Part shown: piece by piece, positions 37,687 through 46,193 of the stretch
How the letters are laid out: every line of letters starts with the position of its first letter
Numbering within the stretch: position 1 is the stretch's first letter
Translations under genes and position numbers: made by a program
NCBI GenBank assembly: GCA_020854105.1
Contig: JADZGB010000048.1
Coordinates: 150,210-214,209 of the forward strand
From: Burkholderiales bacterium
GTDB lineage: Bacteria > Pseudomonadota > Gammaproteobacteria > Burkholderiales > SHXO01
DNA: 64,000 bases
Direction: 5' to 3'
Notes under the pieces: model-generated
The model's database searches: none
What the model saw: the letters and a program-made list of their open reading frames with translations, nothing else
What the model was told of the DNA's origin: nothing

Positions 37687-38460
37687 TCAGCAGGGTAGCT
37701 CGACCCCCAGCTCGCGCAGCTGCATTTCCGCTGCTTCGGCCCAGCCGCGGTTGGCCAGCGGGCTGGCGGGACTCGGGTGCAGGATGCAGCCGATGCGCAG
37801 GCGCCGTGCGAACGTGCCTTCCAGCAGCGTGCTCTCGGCCACGGTGCGGATGCGCTTCTCGGCGAAGCCGCCGATGCCGATCGCCCATTGCGGCGCGAGC
37901 GCCTGCAGCGCGGCGGCCAGATGCCGGTCGCAGGCGGCGTAGAGCGGCTGCAGCACGCTGGCGGGCAGCCTGTCGGGCGTGAAGTTGCGGCCCGATTCCT
38001 CCAGCAGCGCGAGCGGGCAGTAGTTGAGCACGAACCAGTGCTCGAAGAACCTGGCCGCCTCTGCGCAGCGACCCGCCGCCCATCCCCACAGGCGCCGGCC
38101 GCTCACTTCCGAGCGCGTGCAGTCGAAGCCGTCGATGCGGCGCTTCGCATGTTCGTGTGCGGGCCTCTCGACCGGCGCGCGGATGCCCATCCAGTCGCGC
38201 ACCGCCGCCACCTCACCGAACGGCACGCCCGTCTGCACCATCCCGAAGGGCCCGGGGTTCATGCCCAGCAGCACCACACGTTTGGGGGCGGATGCGAAGC
38301 GCTCGACGTACTGCGCGTAGGATGCCCAGGCGTACTGCAGCGGATCGTAGACATGCGCGACCGGCGGGGGCAAGCGCAGGTGGGCGAGTTCGCCGGACAG
38401 CGCGCGGGCGGCGCGCAGAAGCGCCTCGGCAGGGCTGGTGGATGCGGATGTGGCAGACAT
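37687..38460 (-). CDS. SMUG1-type uracil-DNA glycosylase
   Basis: A DNA-repair enzyme that removes uracil and oxidised pyrimidines. The 257-residue protein has motif 1 LLGMNPGPFGMVQTGVPFG (about 65-83), typical of SMUG1, where Asn replaces the usual catalytic Asp. Motif 2 is HPSPASPLANRGW near the C terminus. Members of this branch in bacteria are a minority compared with UNG. The stop is four bases from the convergent serine hydrolase stop. Its start (38460) is divergent from pabBC. Confidence 0.92.
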   Translation of the reverse strand: MSATSASTSPAEALLRAARALSGELAHLRLPPPVAHVYDPLQYAWASYAQYVERFASAPKRVVLLGMNPGPFGMVQTGVPFGEVAAVRDWMGIRAPVERPAHEHAKRRIDGFDCTRSEVSGRRLWGWAAGRCAEAARFFEHWFVLNYCPLALLEESGRNFTPDRLPASVLQPLYAACDRHLAAALQALAPQWAIGIGGFAEKRIRTVAESTLLEGTFARRLRIGCILHPSPASPLANRGWAEAAEMQLRELGVELPC

Positions 38461-38533
38461 GGCGATGAGCAGACGCTGAGGCGCGAAGGATACCTGCTAT
38501 GGCGCGTCCCGCCGCGGCGTTATCCTCGCGCTC

Positions 38534-40291
38534 ATGGACGAGCATGAGACCGATGTCAGGCTGGAGCTGGATTTTCCGCAGGACGATGGCGGCCGGCTGC
38601 GGCTGTACGCCAGGCGCGCGGCGCAGCGCTGGGTGGCACACGGCTCGAGCGAGGTGCGTGGTGTCATCGATGCGGCGCACGCCGCGGCCTGCGCCGGGCG
38701 CTGGGTGGCCGGTTTCGTCGCCTACGAGGCCGCGTCCGCATTCGATCCGGCCCTGCGTACGCAGCCTGCGCCGGCCGGCCTGCCGCTGGCGGCGTTCTTC
38801 GCGTACGAGGCGGCCGACATCGCTGGTGCCCCGGCCACGCAGTCGGGTGATTTCGCCTGCGGTCCCTGGCGTGCGAACGATGACGCACGCGCAGTACGGG
38901 AGATGGTGGGCACCACGCGCGAGGGCATCGCGGCCGGCGCGTTCTACCAGGTCAACCTGTCCACGCGCCTGCGCGCCGACTTTTCCGGCGATGGGGCGGC
39001 GCTGCATCGCGCGCTGGTGCAGTCCCAGCCGCACGGGTATTGCCTGCGCATCGCCACGCCGGAATTTGAGATCCTCAGCGTCTCGCCCGAGCTGTTCTTC
39101 GACTGGCGGGACGACACGCTGGTCTCGCAACCGATGAAGGGCACGGCTGCGCGCGCCGCGGACCCCGATCGGGACGCCGCTGCGCGCGAGGCGCTCGCCC
39201 GGTCCGGGAAGGATCGTGCGGAGAACGTGATGATCGTGGATCTCATCCGCAACGACCTCTCGCGCATCGCCCGTATCGGCAGCGTGCGCACCCGCGAGCT
39301 GTTCGCGGTGCAGGCGCTTCCCAGCGTATGGCAGATGACGTCCACGGTGGCGTGCCGCACGCGCGACGGGGTGTCCCTGGCCCAGGTGTTCGGTGCGCTG
39401 TTTCCCTGCGGGTCGGTCACCGGCGCGCCAAAGATCAGCGCGATGGAAGCGATCGCGGAGCTGGAATCCTCGCCGCGCGGCATCTACTGCGGTGCGCTGG
39501 GCGTCATCCGTCCGGGCGGACACGCGACCTTCAACGTCCCCATCCGCACTGTCGCCCTCGACAGGCGGGCCGGACGTGCCGAGTGCGGGATCGGCAGCGG
39601 CATCACCATCCATTCGACCGATGAGGGCGAGCACGCGGAGTGGCTGGCCAAACGCCGCTTCCTGCTGCGCGCGAGCGCGGACTTCGCGCTGCTGGAAACG
39701 ATGCGGCTGAGCGAGGGCGAGATTCCGCTGTGGCCGGAGCACCGCGCGCGCCTGCGCGCGGCCGCCGAGCACTTCGGCTTTGCCCTGCGCGAACCGGCGC
39801 TGTCGCAGGTGCGGGCGGCCCTGCGCGAGGCGCACGCGCGAGGCGAATGGCGCGTGCGCCTGCTGTGCACCCGCGACGGCACGCTGCGCACCGAATCCTT
39901 CCCGCTGGAGCGCATGCCCGAGCAGGTGACGGTTGTCCTGGCCAAGGCGCCCGTGCGCAGCGACGAGGAGTTCCTGTTCTGGAAGACGACCGCGCGCGGC
40001 GTGTACGCCGCACACGAGCCGCCGCCCGGCGTGTTCGATACGCTGCTGTGGAACGAGCGGAGCGAGCTGACCGAGTTCACGCGCGGCAATCTGGTGCTCG
40101 AGATCGATGGTCGCCGGCTCACGCCGCCGCGCGCCAGCGGACTGCTGCCCGGCGTTCAGCGCGCGGCGCTGCTGCGCGCCGGAGAGATCGTGGAGTGCGT
40201 CGTGCACGTGGACGATCTCGCGCGCGCCACGCGCCTGTGGTTCATCAACTCGGTGCGCGGCTGGCTGCCGGCACGGATGGTGGTCCGCTAG
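38534..40291 (+). CDS. pabBC: Fused aminodeoxychorismate synthase component I / 4-amino-4-deoxychorismate lyase
   Basis: A 585-residue bifunctional enzyme for p-aminobenzoate, a folate precursor. Residues 1-380 are PabB: AGAFYQVNLSTRL, KGTAARA, VDLIRNDLSRI, and the chorismate-site FPCGSVTGAPKISAMEAI. Residues 385-585 are PabC, a fold-type IV PLP enzyme, with LLETMRLSEGEIPLWPEHRARL, the PLP lysine in FWKTTARGVYA and TLLWNERSELTEFTRGNLVLE. The glutaminase PabA is not fused or adjacent. Fusions of this kind are known in proteobacteria. The stop shares CTAG with the convergent gene. Confidence 0.93.
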   Translation: MDEHETDVRLELDFPQDDGGRLRLYARRAAQRWVAHGSSEVRGVIDAAHAAACAGRWVAGFVAYEAASAFDPALRTQPAPAGLPLAAFFAYEAADIAGAPATQSGDFACGPWRANDDARAVREMVGTTREGIAAGAFYQVNLSTRLRADFSGDGAALHRALVQSQPHGYCLRIATPEFEILSVSPELFFDWRDDTLVSQPMKGTAARAADPDRDAAAREALARSGKDRAENVMIVDLIRNDLSRIARIGSVRTRELFAVQALPSVWQMTSTVACRTRDGVSLAQVFGALFPCGSVTGAPKISAMEAIAELESSPRGIYCGALGVIRPGGHATFNVPIRTVALDRRAGRAECGIGSGITIHSTDEGEHAEWLAKRRFLLRASADFALLETMRLSEGEIPLWPEHRARLRAAAEHFGFALREPALSQVRAALREAHARGEWRVRLLCTRDGTLRTESFPLERMPEQVTVVLAKAPVRSDEEFLFWKTTARGVYAAHEPPPGVFDTLLWNERSELTEFTRGNLVLEIDGRRLTPPRASGLLPGVQRAALLRAGEIVECVVHVDDLARATRLWFINSVRGWLPARMVVR

Positions 40292-40923
40292 CGTGGCGCC
40301 GGGCTGCTGCCCGATTCGGCACTGTCCGATCCGTCCTCGGGCTCGATGGCGAGCGCGAACGCCTCGATGTAGGTGGCCACCACCTTGTCGCCCTCCTTCA
40401 GGCCGGCCATGCGCCTGGCGTCCGGCACCGCCATGAGGATGTCCTCGCCCTTCGGTGTCTGCAGACGGACGCGGTTGCGTGCGCTGTCGATCTGCGTGAT
40501 CTCGCCCATCACGCGCGTGTGCTGCACCTCGCGCATCGAGGGCGTGTCAGCGCCTGAATCCTGCTGCGAGGTCTGCGTGTCCACCTGCGGCTTGGGCGGC
40601 GCGTCGGTGTTGCCCACCGAGATCAGCATGGCTTCCGAGTAGCGTGCGGTCACCCTGGCGCCCTTGGCGAGCTTGTCGAAGCCGGGCACGTCCTTGCCCA
40701 CGCGAAGCGAGGAGATGCGCCCTTCCTCGTTCTTGATCAAGACGGTGCGAGTCTGCCGGTCCACCGACTCGATGGTGCCGCGGGTGGTGAGCGCGCGACC
40801 GCCGTATACCGGCGAGTCCGGTGTGCTCTGCCGGGCGTCCGTTTCCTGATCCCGCGCCTGCGCCAGAGCAGGCGCGGTGAGCGCGAGCGCGAATGCGAGG
40901 ACCGTCATGCGCAGCGTGAACAT
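40288..40923 (-). CDS. Exported protein with a duplicated beta-rich domain
   Basis: A 211-residue protein with a signal peptide (TLRMTVLAFALALTAPALAQA). Two homologous segments follow. The first starts GTIESVDRQTRTVLIKN and contains FDKLAKGARVTARYSEAM; the second starts GEITQIDSARNRVRLQT and contains MAGLKEGDKVVATYIEAF. The pattern suggests a tandem pair of small beta barrels, perhaps OB-like. The linker and the C terminus (PEDGSDSAESGSSPAPR) are disordered. I do not recognise a characterised family. The gene is convergent with pabBC and shares its CTAG stop, and it is divergent from the amidase. Confidence 0.75.
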   Translation of the reverse strand: MFTLRMTVLAFALALTAPALAQARDQETDARQSTPDSPVYGGRALTTRGTIESVDRQTRTVLIKNEEGRISSLRVGKDVPGFDKLAKGARVTARYSEAMLISVGNTDAPPKPQVDTQTSQQDSGADTPSMREVQHTRVMGEITQIDSARNRVRLQTPKGEDILMAVPDARRMAGLKEGDKVVATYIEAFALAIEPEDGSDSAESGSSPAPR

Positions 40924-41028
40924 GGCCGTATCTCCAGAAATCGATTGCACACCGAGGGCGTCCACATCGGGTACAGTCGGCAAGCCGCGTTCCGTGGGGG
41001 ACGCCGCGCAGGCAAAGGGAGCCGCACC

Positions 41029-41841
41029 GTGACACTCGACCTTCGCATCCGCGACCACCAGTTCGAACCGGGCGAGCGCATCACCGTCGCGCGCTCGCCC
41101 AACGTGGGCGGTGAGATCGCACCGTCCTGCCTGGTGCTGCACTACACTGCCGGCCGCAGCCTCGACAGCAGCGTCGCGCACTTCATGCGTCCCGCCGCCC
41201 AGGCTTCGGCCCATCTCGTGGTCGGACGCGACGGCCGCGTCGTGCAGCTGGTGCCGTTCAACCGTTCGGCGTGGCACGCCGGACGCAGCACGTGGAAGGG
41301 CCTGCAGGGACTCAACCAGCACTCGATCGGGATCGAGCTGGACAACGCCGGTCGCCTGGTGCGCAGCGGCGCCGGCTATCGCGCCTGGTTCCAGGAGGTC
41401 TATCCGGCGGCCGATGTGGTGACCGCGCGCCACCGCAACGAGCAGGCCGACGCCTGCTGGCACGCCTTCACCGATGTGCAGGTCGAGACCGCGCTCGATA
41501 TCGCGGTGGCACTCGTGCGGGCGTACCCGCTCGGGGAGATCCTGGGCCACGACGACATCGCGCCGGGGCGCAAGTGCGATCCCGGTCCTGCCTTTCCCAT
41601 GGAGAGTTTCCGCGCTGCGGTCTTCGGGCGCCGCGACGACGCGCCCCAGCGCCACGTCGTCACCGCGACGCTGCTGAATCTGCGCGCGGGACCGGGCAGG
41701 CAGCACGCCGTGCTCGCCCGGCTGGCGCAGGGGCTGCAAGTGGACCTGCTGGAAGTGCAGGACGGCTGGGGGCGCGTGACCCTCGGCGGCCTTACATCCG
41801 GCGGCTGGGTGAGCCTGGACTACATCCGCGCGATCGAGTGA
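41029..41841 (+). CDS. N-acetylmuramoyl-L-alanine amidase with C-terminal SH3 domain
   Basis: A peptidoglycan hydrolase of 270 residues. The amidase_2 domain (about 35-195) has zinc ligands in LVLHYTAGRS and HDDIAPGRKCDPGPAFP, and the substrate-site segment AWHAGRSTWKG. A bacterial SH3 domain follows (about 208-268; TLLNLRAGPGRQHAVLARL). The start is the GTG at 41029 with AGGGAG eight bases upstream. No signal peptide is visible, so it could act in recycling (AmpD-like) or need another export route. The SH3 addition is unusual for cytoplasmic AmpD. Confidence 0.9.
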   Translation: MTLDLRIRDHQFEPGERITVARSPNVGGEIAPSCLVLHYTAGRSLDSSVAHFMRPAAQASAHLVVGRDGRVVQLVPFNRSAWHAGRSTWKGLQGLNQHSIGIELDNAGRLVRSGAGYRAWFQEVYPAADVVTARHRNEQADACWHAFTDVQVETALDIAVALVRAYPLGEILGHDDIAPGRKCDPGPAFPMESFRAAVFGRRDDAPQRHVVTATLLNLRAGPGRQHAVLARLAQGLQVDLLEVQDGWGRVTLGGLTSGGWVSLDYIRAIE

Positions 41842-42733
41842 AGGGAAGGCGCGCACCGGCGCCGCCGCTGGCGGCGGTTTCGCGCGAGCCGAGGATCTTG
41901 CTCGCCACTCGGACCACACGGGCGCGTCGCGTGGCGATCCCGGCGAGGGACACGGCCAACAGGACCAGTGCGCTCGGTTCGGGAACGGCCACAACCAGCG
42001 CGTAGGTTTCGCTCGGATTGGATAGGTTCTCGTCGAGACCTTCTTCTCCGAAGATCAGGCCGATGCCTGGTGCGTAATACTTGGCCTCCCGCACGTCTGG
42101 ATCCAGTTCCGTGGTCTCGATCACTCGCAGCACGTCGTGATACGTCATGAGACCGATCGTCAACTCCGAAAGGATACCGAAGACGGTGCCCTGATCCAGG
42201 GCTTGGTCCTGCCCAGCAAACTCCTGGTAGTAGTTGAATCCCACGTCCAGATTCGCCGGCATGATGAAGCCGGGCAGCGCGCCGTTGACGCCGGCACGCC
42301 AGGAGCTGCTGCTGTTGGTGTCGATCAGGTTACCTTCGTCGTCGTACACGTAGTTGGTCACGTCCTCACCCATGTACCAGACATTGCCTGTGGTGTCCTG
42401 CGCGAAGTAGTCGAAGGTGTCCTCGATCAGCAGGCCGTTCTCGAAGGCGCGGTCACGACTAGTGGTCACCTGCACGCCGAGGATCACCGGCCCCGGCCCC
42501 AGTGTGGTGAGCTCCGAGCGTTTGATCACCACTTCGCCGTCCTCCTCGGTCTGGCCAAGGTAGACCTTGGTACTGGTGTCGATCAATGGAAAGTAGGGAT
42601 GATCGATGGCCTCGCCTGGCAGAAACACCGCGGCGGAAAAATCGGGTAGGACCGGTGCTGCCTGTAGCGCAGAGACGACAAACAGCGCGCAGAGACCAGC
42701 AAGAGGGCTGACGATGCGGGCAGAGGTGTGCAT
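41792..42733 (-). CDS. PEP-CTERM sorted exported protein with abnormal C-terminal extension
   Basis: A 313-residue exported protein with an N-terminal signal (GLCALFVVSALQAAP) and a PEP-CTERM signal: VPEPSALVLLAVSLAGIATRRAR at about 250-272, read as VPEP, a hydrophobic stretch and an Arg cluster. The signal is normally at the very C terminus and is cleaved by exosortase. Here 41 extra residues follow, low complexity and Arg/Ser rich, and overlap the convergent amidase gene by 50 bp. That suggests loss of the original stop. GGAGG sits about 6 nt before the ATG. The central domain is Asp/Glu-rich without a recognised fold. It implies an EpsH/XrtA-type exosortase elsewhere. Confidence 0.8.
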   Translation of the reverse strand: MHTSARIVSPLAGLCALFVVSALQAAPVLPDFSAAVFLPGEAIDHPYFPLIDTSTKVYLGQTEEDGEVVIKRSELTTLGPGPVILGVQVTTSRDRAFENGLLIEDTFDYFAQDTTGNVWYMGEDVTNYVYDDEGNLIDTNSSSSWRAGVNGALPGFIMPANLDVGFNYYQEFAGQDQALDQGTVFGILSELTIGLMTYHDVLRVIETTELDPDVREAKYYAPGIGLIFGEEGLDENLSNPSETYALVVAVPEPSALVLLAVSLAGIATRRARVVRVASKILGSRETAASGGAGARLPFTRSRGCSPGSPSRRM

Positions 42734-42862
42734 GGATGTCCTCCATGGTCAGACAGCGACGAAGACGCGCGAAACGCGCAGTTCGACCGTATGCCCAACC
42801 GCTAGGCATTGCCATGGCACAGGTGTGATAGACGCCCGTGCAGCGAGAATGAGGAGTTGCTG

Positions 42863-43207
42863 TCAGCGACGCGGCAATGCCGCCGCGCCCGTCAGTGCGC
42901 TGGCCTGGCCTTTGCCCGCTACTGGCGAGGCCAGGAGACTCTCCAGGAAGAAGGCGCAAAAACCGGCGCGTCCATGCACCCCGGCTTTCGCGTAGATCGC
43001 CCGCGCTCGATGACGCACGGTGGCTTCGGTGGTACCGCGCAGCGTCGCGATCTGCTTATGCACGAATCCCTTGAGCATCAGCAGTCCGATTTCACGCTCG
43101 GCCGGACTCAGCGACCAGGCATCCATCTGCTTCTGCATTGCAGCGGCAAGCCGGGCTGCCGATTCGGCTTCCCGCCTACCCGACGGCGTTCGACTCGATT
43201 CCGCCAT
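42863..43207 (-). CDS. Short LuxR-type helix-turn-helix regulator
   Basis: A 114-residue protein. The C-terminal GerE-type DNA-binding domain is clear: WSLSPAEREIGLLMLKGFVHKQIATLRGTTEATVRHRARAIYAKAGVHGR in sequence, split around residues 33-80. The N-terminal 30 residues are a basic/charged helix with no receiver or sensor domain. The start at 43207 is preferred; a longer frame to 43294 would overlap the hydrolase relic. It could be a full-length minimal regulator or the survivor of a larger gene. The flanking Zn-ADH cluster lies on the same strand. Confidence 0.8.
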   Translation of the reverse strand: MAESSRTPSGRREAESAARLAAAMQKQMDAWSLSPAEREIGLLMLKGFVHKQIATLRGTTEATVRHRARAIYAKAGVHGRAGFCAFFLESLLASPVAGKGQASALTGAAALPRR

Positions 43208-43217
43208 GAGGGCTCCG

Positions 43218-43385
43218 TCAGCCGAAGAACATCGAAAACGCGTCCGTGGTTTCCCGCGGCCACTCGCTGGCCACCACGATGAAGCGCTGTGCAAGCGCAG
43301 GCGCCACCGCGTGCCACGTCAGGTGAGTCTGCGGGTTGCCGTGCAGAAAGAGCAGCGACGGTACGCGCCTGAAGCCCTCGAGCAT
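43218..43385 (-). pseudogene. Relic of an alpha/beta hydrolase (dehalogenase-like)
   Basis: A 55-codon frame from ATG at 43385. It reads MLEGFRR, then [17 protein letters not shown] and [13 protein letters not shown], which matches the N-terminal oxyanion-hole region (HGxPQTHxxWHxVAPALAxRFxVV) of fluoroacetate-dehalogenase-like hydrolases. It then jumps to [15 protein letters not shown] and a stop, resembling the C terminus of such enzymes. The nucleophile Ser/Asp, the acid and the His regions are absent. It is an internally deleted relic between the LuxR and ADH genes. Confidence 0.65.
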
Positions 43386-43391
43386 GCCGAG

Positions 43392-44444
43392 CTAGGAAGG
43401 CACGATCACGCCCTTGCCGGAAGTCTGGCGGTCGAACAGCTTGTACGCCTCTTCGGCCTGCTCGAGCTTCCAGTGATGGGTGAACAGACGGTCGAGATCG
43501 ATGCCGCGCTCGGCGACGTAGCGCCCGCACTCGGCCTGGCCGACGGTCGAGAAGGTCCACGAACCGATGATGGTGACCTGACGGCGCAGCATGTCGTTGC
43601 TGACGTCCAGCGTGACGCTGTCGCCCTCGCCGACGAAGCAGGCCTTGCCCCAGGTGCGCACGCACTTCACCGCGTCGGCACGCGCCTGCGGCGAGGACGA
43701 GCAGTCCATCGACGCGTGCGCGCCGCGTCCGCCGGTGACGTCGCGGATCGCCTGGACCGTGTTCCCCGCGGTCTTGGGATTGATCAGGATGTCGGCGCCA
43801 AACTCCTTGGCGCGCTGCAGGCGCTCTTCGCTGGTGTCGAGCGCGATCACGCGCGCGCCCATCTGCGAGGCGAGCAGCGTGGCCGACAGTCCCACCGGGC
43901 CCTGCCCGAATACGGCGATGGTCTGGTCGCCCTGCAGCGCCAGCCGATGCAGCGCGCCCCAGGCGGTGCCGGTGCCGCAGGAGATCGCCGCCCCGGCCTC
44001 GAAGCTCAGCGCATCGGGCAGCGGCACCAGGGTGCGCGCCGGGCACTTCATGTAGCGCGCGTGCGCGCCGTGGCCGGTCGCACCGTACACCTCCTTCACG
44101 CCTTCCACGCACAGCTGCATCCAGCCGGTGTTGCAGTGATCGCACACCCCGCAGCCGCGGTAGTGATGCTGCATCACGCGCATGCCGACCTTGGCCTGGT
44201 TCTCCGGGACCCCGGGGCCGACCGCGACCACCACGCCGCAGGGTTCGTGACCGGCGATGTTCGGACCGCTCTTGCCGCCCAGGCCGAGGGAGGACGCACC
44301 GCCCACGGCGCGGTAGAACTTCAGGTCGCTGCCGCACATGCCGGAGGCCTTGATCTCCAGCACCACTTCGCCCGGCCCCGGCGTGGGATCCGGGAACTCC
44401 ATCAGTTCGAGCTCGCGATCGCCCAGAAATACGACGCCTTGCAT
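43392..44444 (-). CDS. Zinc-dependent alcohol dehydrogenase (MDR family)
   Basis: A medium-chain dehydrogenase of 350 residues. The catalytic-zinc ligands are the Cys in SGMCGSDLKF, GHEP and a downstream Glu. The structural zinc lobe has GCGVCDHCNTGWMQLC. The nucleotide motif GQGPVGLSATLLA is followed by an acidic residue in VIALDTSEERL, which suggests NAD. It is the last gene of the ADH/ALDH pair, separated from ALDH by palindromic repeat copy C. It probably oxidises an alcohol that the ALDH then takes further. Confidence 0.92.
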   Translation of the reverse strand: MQGVVFLGDRELELMEFPDPTPGPGEVVLEIKASGMCGSDLKFYRAVGGASSLGLGGKSGPNIAGHEPCGVVVAVGPGVPENQAKVGMRVMQHHYRGCGVCDHCNTGWMQLCVEGVKEVYGATGHGAHARYMKCPARTLVPLPDALSFEAGAAISCGTGTAWGALHRLALQGDQTIAVFGQGPVGLSATLLASQMGARVIALDTSEERLQRAKEFGADILINPKTAGNTVQAIRDVTGGRGAHASMDCSSSPQARADAVKCVRTWGKACFVGEGDSVTLDVSNDMLRRQVTIIGSWTFSTVGQAECGRYVAERGIDLDRLFTHHWKLEQAEEAYKLFDRQTSGKGVIVPS

Positions 44445-44495
44445 GGTTGTTCTCCTGCTCTGCGTAAACCGTGTCTACCACGGAGAAAAGCACTT

Positions 44496-44564
44496 GCCAC
44501 AGAGGTCACAGAGGACTCAGAGAAACGGCCTCTGCGCGACGAACGTCCGTGTGTTCTCTGTGGC
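44496..44564. repeat. Palindromic CACAGAG-type repeat, copy C
   Basis: The left arm GCCACAGAGGTCACAGAGGA and the right arm, containing CCGTGTGTTCTCTGTGGC, are inverted copies of the same element as at 10387 and 11423. A further partial CCACGGAGAAAAGCA lies just left at 44478. It occupies the ALDH-ADH gap. Confidence 0.8.
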
Positions 44565-44573
44565 TTGGATCAT

Positions 44574-46049
44574 TCAGCGCATCACGAATGGATTGGCCGT
44601 CGCCGCGCCGGTGTTGATCCACACGCTCTTTAACTGCAGGTACTCGTGGATCGCGGCGATGCCGTTCTCCTTGCCGAAGCCGGAATCCTTGAATCCGCCG
44701 AAGGGCGACATGTAGCTCACCGCGCGATAGGTATTGACCCACACGGTGCCGGCCTGGATGCGCTCCGACATGCGGAAGGCGCGGCCGATGTCGCTGGTCC
44801 ATACACCTGCGCCGAGACCGAAGCGGATGTCGTTGGCGATCGCCAGGGCTTCCTCCTCGTCCTTGAACCGGATTACCGACAGCACCGGGCCGAACACCTC
44901 TTCCTGCGCAATGCGCATGCTGTTCTTCACCCCGGTGAACACGGTCGGCTGCACGAACCAGCCGTCGCCGCATGCGCCGCCGGAGGCCGCGCCCCCGCCC
45001 AGGGTCAGCTCCGCGCCCTCCTTCTTGGCGATGTCGATGTAGCTCAGCACCTTCTGGTACTGCGGCTGCGTGGCGATGGGGCCGATCTGCGTCTGCGGGT
45101 TCATCGGGTCGCCCATCTGCGCGGTCCTGGCCAGCGCGGTAAGGCGCTCCACGAACTGGTCGTGCACGCTCTCCTGCAGCAGCAGGCGCGAGCCCGCGAT
45201 GCAGGTCTGCCCGGCGGCGGCGAAGATGCCAGAAACAGCGCCGTTGACGGCATCGTCCAGATTCGCATCGGCGAACACGACGTTGGGCGACTTGCCGCCC
45301 AGTTCCATGGTCACGCGCTTGAGGCCCTTTGCCGCCGCTTCGTTGATTGCGCGCCCGGTGGCATCCGATCCCGTGAACGATACCTTCGCCACCTTGGGGT
45401 GGCCGGTGAGCGCTGGTCCGACCTCCTTGCCGAAGCCGGTGACGACGTTGACCACGCCGGGCGGGAAGCCGGCTTCCTCGACCAGCTTGACGAACTCGAG
45501 GGTCGAGGCGGAGGTGAACTCCGAGGGCTTGACCACCACCGTGCAGCCGGCCGCGAGCGCGGGGGCGAGCTTGTAGGCAAGCAGCAGCAGCGGTGAATTC
45601 CACGCGGTGATCGCCACCACCACGCCGACCGGCTCGTGGCGCGTGAAGTTGAAGTAGCCCTTCTTGTCGAGCGGGATGACGCTGCCTTCGATCTTGTCGG
45701 CCAGCCCGCCGTAGTAGTAGTACCACTGCGGGATGTAGTTGAGCTGGCCGCCCATCTCGGCAATCAGCTTGCCGTTGTCCTGCACTTCGATTTCGGCGAG
45801 CTTCTTCGCGTCGCGTGCGACGAAGTCGCCCAGCTTGTGGATGAGCATGCCGCGCTGGCTGGCGGTGAGCTGCGACCACGGGCCGGACAGTGCGCGATGT
45901 GCGGCTTCCACCGCGCGATCTGCATCCTGTGCATCGCCCTGCGCGACCTGCGCCCACACCTTGCCGGTGAACGGGTAGTAGCTGTCGAACCAGCGCCCGC
46001 CCGCGGCATCGACGAACCTGCCGTCGATGTACATCTGGTATTTCTTCAT
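44574..46049 (-). CDS. Aldehyde dehydrogenase
   Basis: A NAD(P)-dependent ALDH of 491 residues. The glutamate motif MELGGKSPN is near residue 255, and the catalytic cysteine lies in GQTCIAGSRLLLQ near 289. The NAD-binding GFGKEVGPALTGHPKVAKVSFTGS region and the C-terminal PFGGFKDSGFGKENG are complete. It starts at ATG 46049 (MKKYQMYIDGRF). It precedes the Zn-ADH gene; together they would convert an alcohol to an acid. The substrate is not specified by the sequence. Confidence 0.95.
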   Translation of the reverse strand: MKKYQMYIDGRFVDAAGGRWFDSYYPFTGKVWAQVAQGDAQDADRAVEAAHRALSGPWSQLTASQRGMLIHKLGDFVARDAKKLAEIEVQDNGKLIAEMGGQLNYIPQWYYYYGGLADKIEGSVIPLDKKGYFNFTRHEPVGVVVAITAWNSPLLLLAYKLAPALAAGCTVVVKPSEFTSASTLEFVKLVEEAGFPPGVVNVVTGFGKEVGPALTGHPKVAKVSFTGSDATGRAINEAAAKGLKRVTMELGGKSPNVVFADANLDDAVNGAVSGIFAAAGQTCIAGSRLLLQESVHDQFVERLTALARTAQMGDPMNPQTQIGPIATQPQYQKVLSYIDIAKKEGAELTLGGGAASGGACGDGWFVQPTVFTGVKNSMRIAQEEVFGPVLSVIRFKDEEEALAIANDIRFGLGAGVWTSDIGRAFRMSERIQAGTVWVNTYRAVSYMSPFGGFKDSGFGKENGIAAIHEYLQLKSVWINTGAATANPFVMR

Positions 46050-46074
46050 GGCGTTCTCCTCGCTTCATGCTGCC

Positions 46075-46172
46075 CCGGCTGAAGCCGAGGCCTAGTCTGT
46101 TTCGCTGGATCCCGGCTTGCACCGCGATGTCGGGCTCTCCGTCGCCCCGGCGAAAGCCAGGGCCCAGCTCCA
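46075..46172. repeat. REP-like palindromes between ALDH and KPR genes
   Basis: CCCCGGCTGAAGCCGAGG near 46074 and GTCGCCCCGGCGAAAGCCAGGGCCCA (46141-46166) belong to the dispersed REP-like family, with a degenerate TGGATCCCGGCTTG between. They fill the 144-nt gap. Confidence 0.6.
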
Positions 46173-46193
46173 ACGAGCGGGCAGTTCTGCAAT

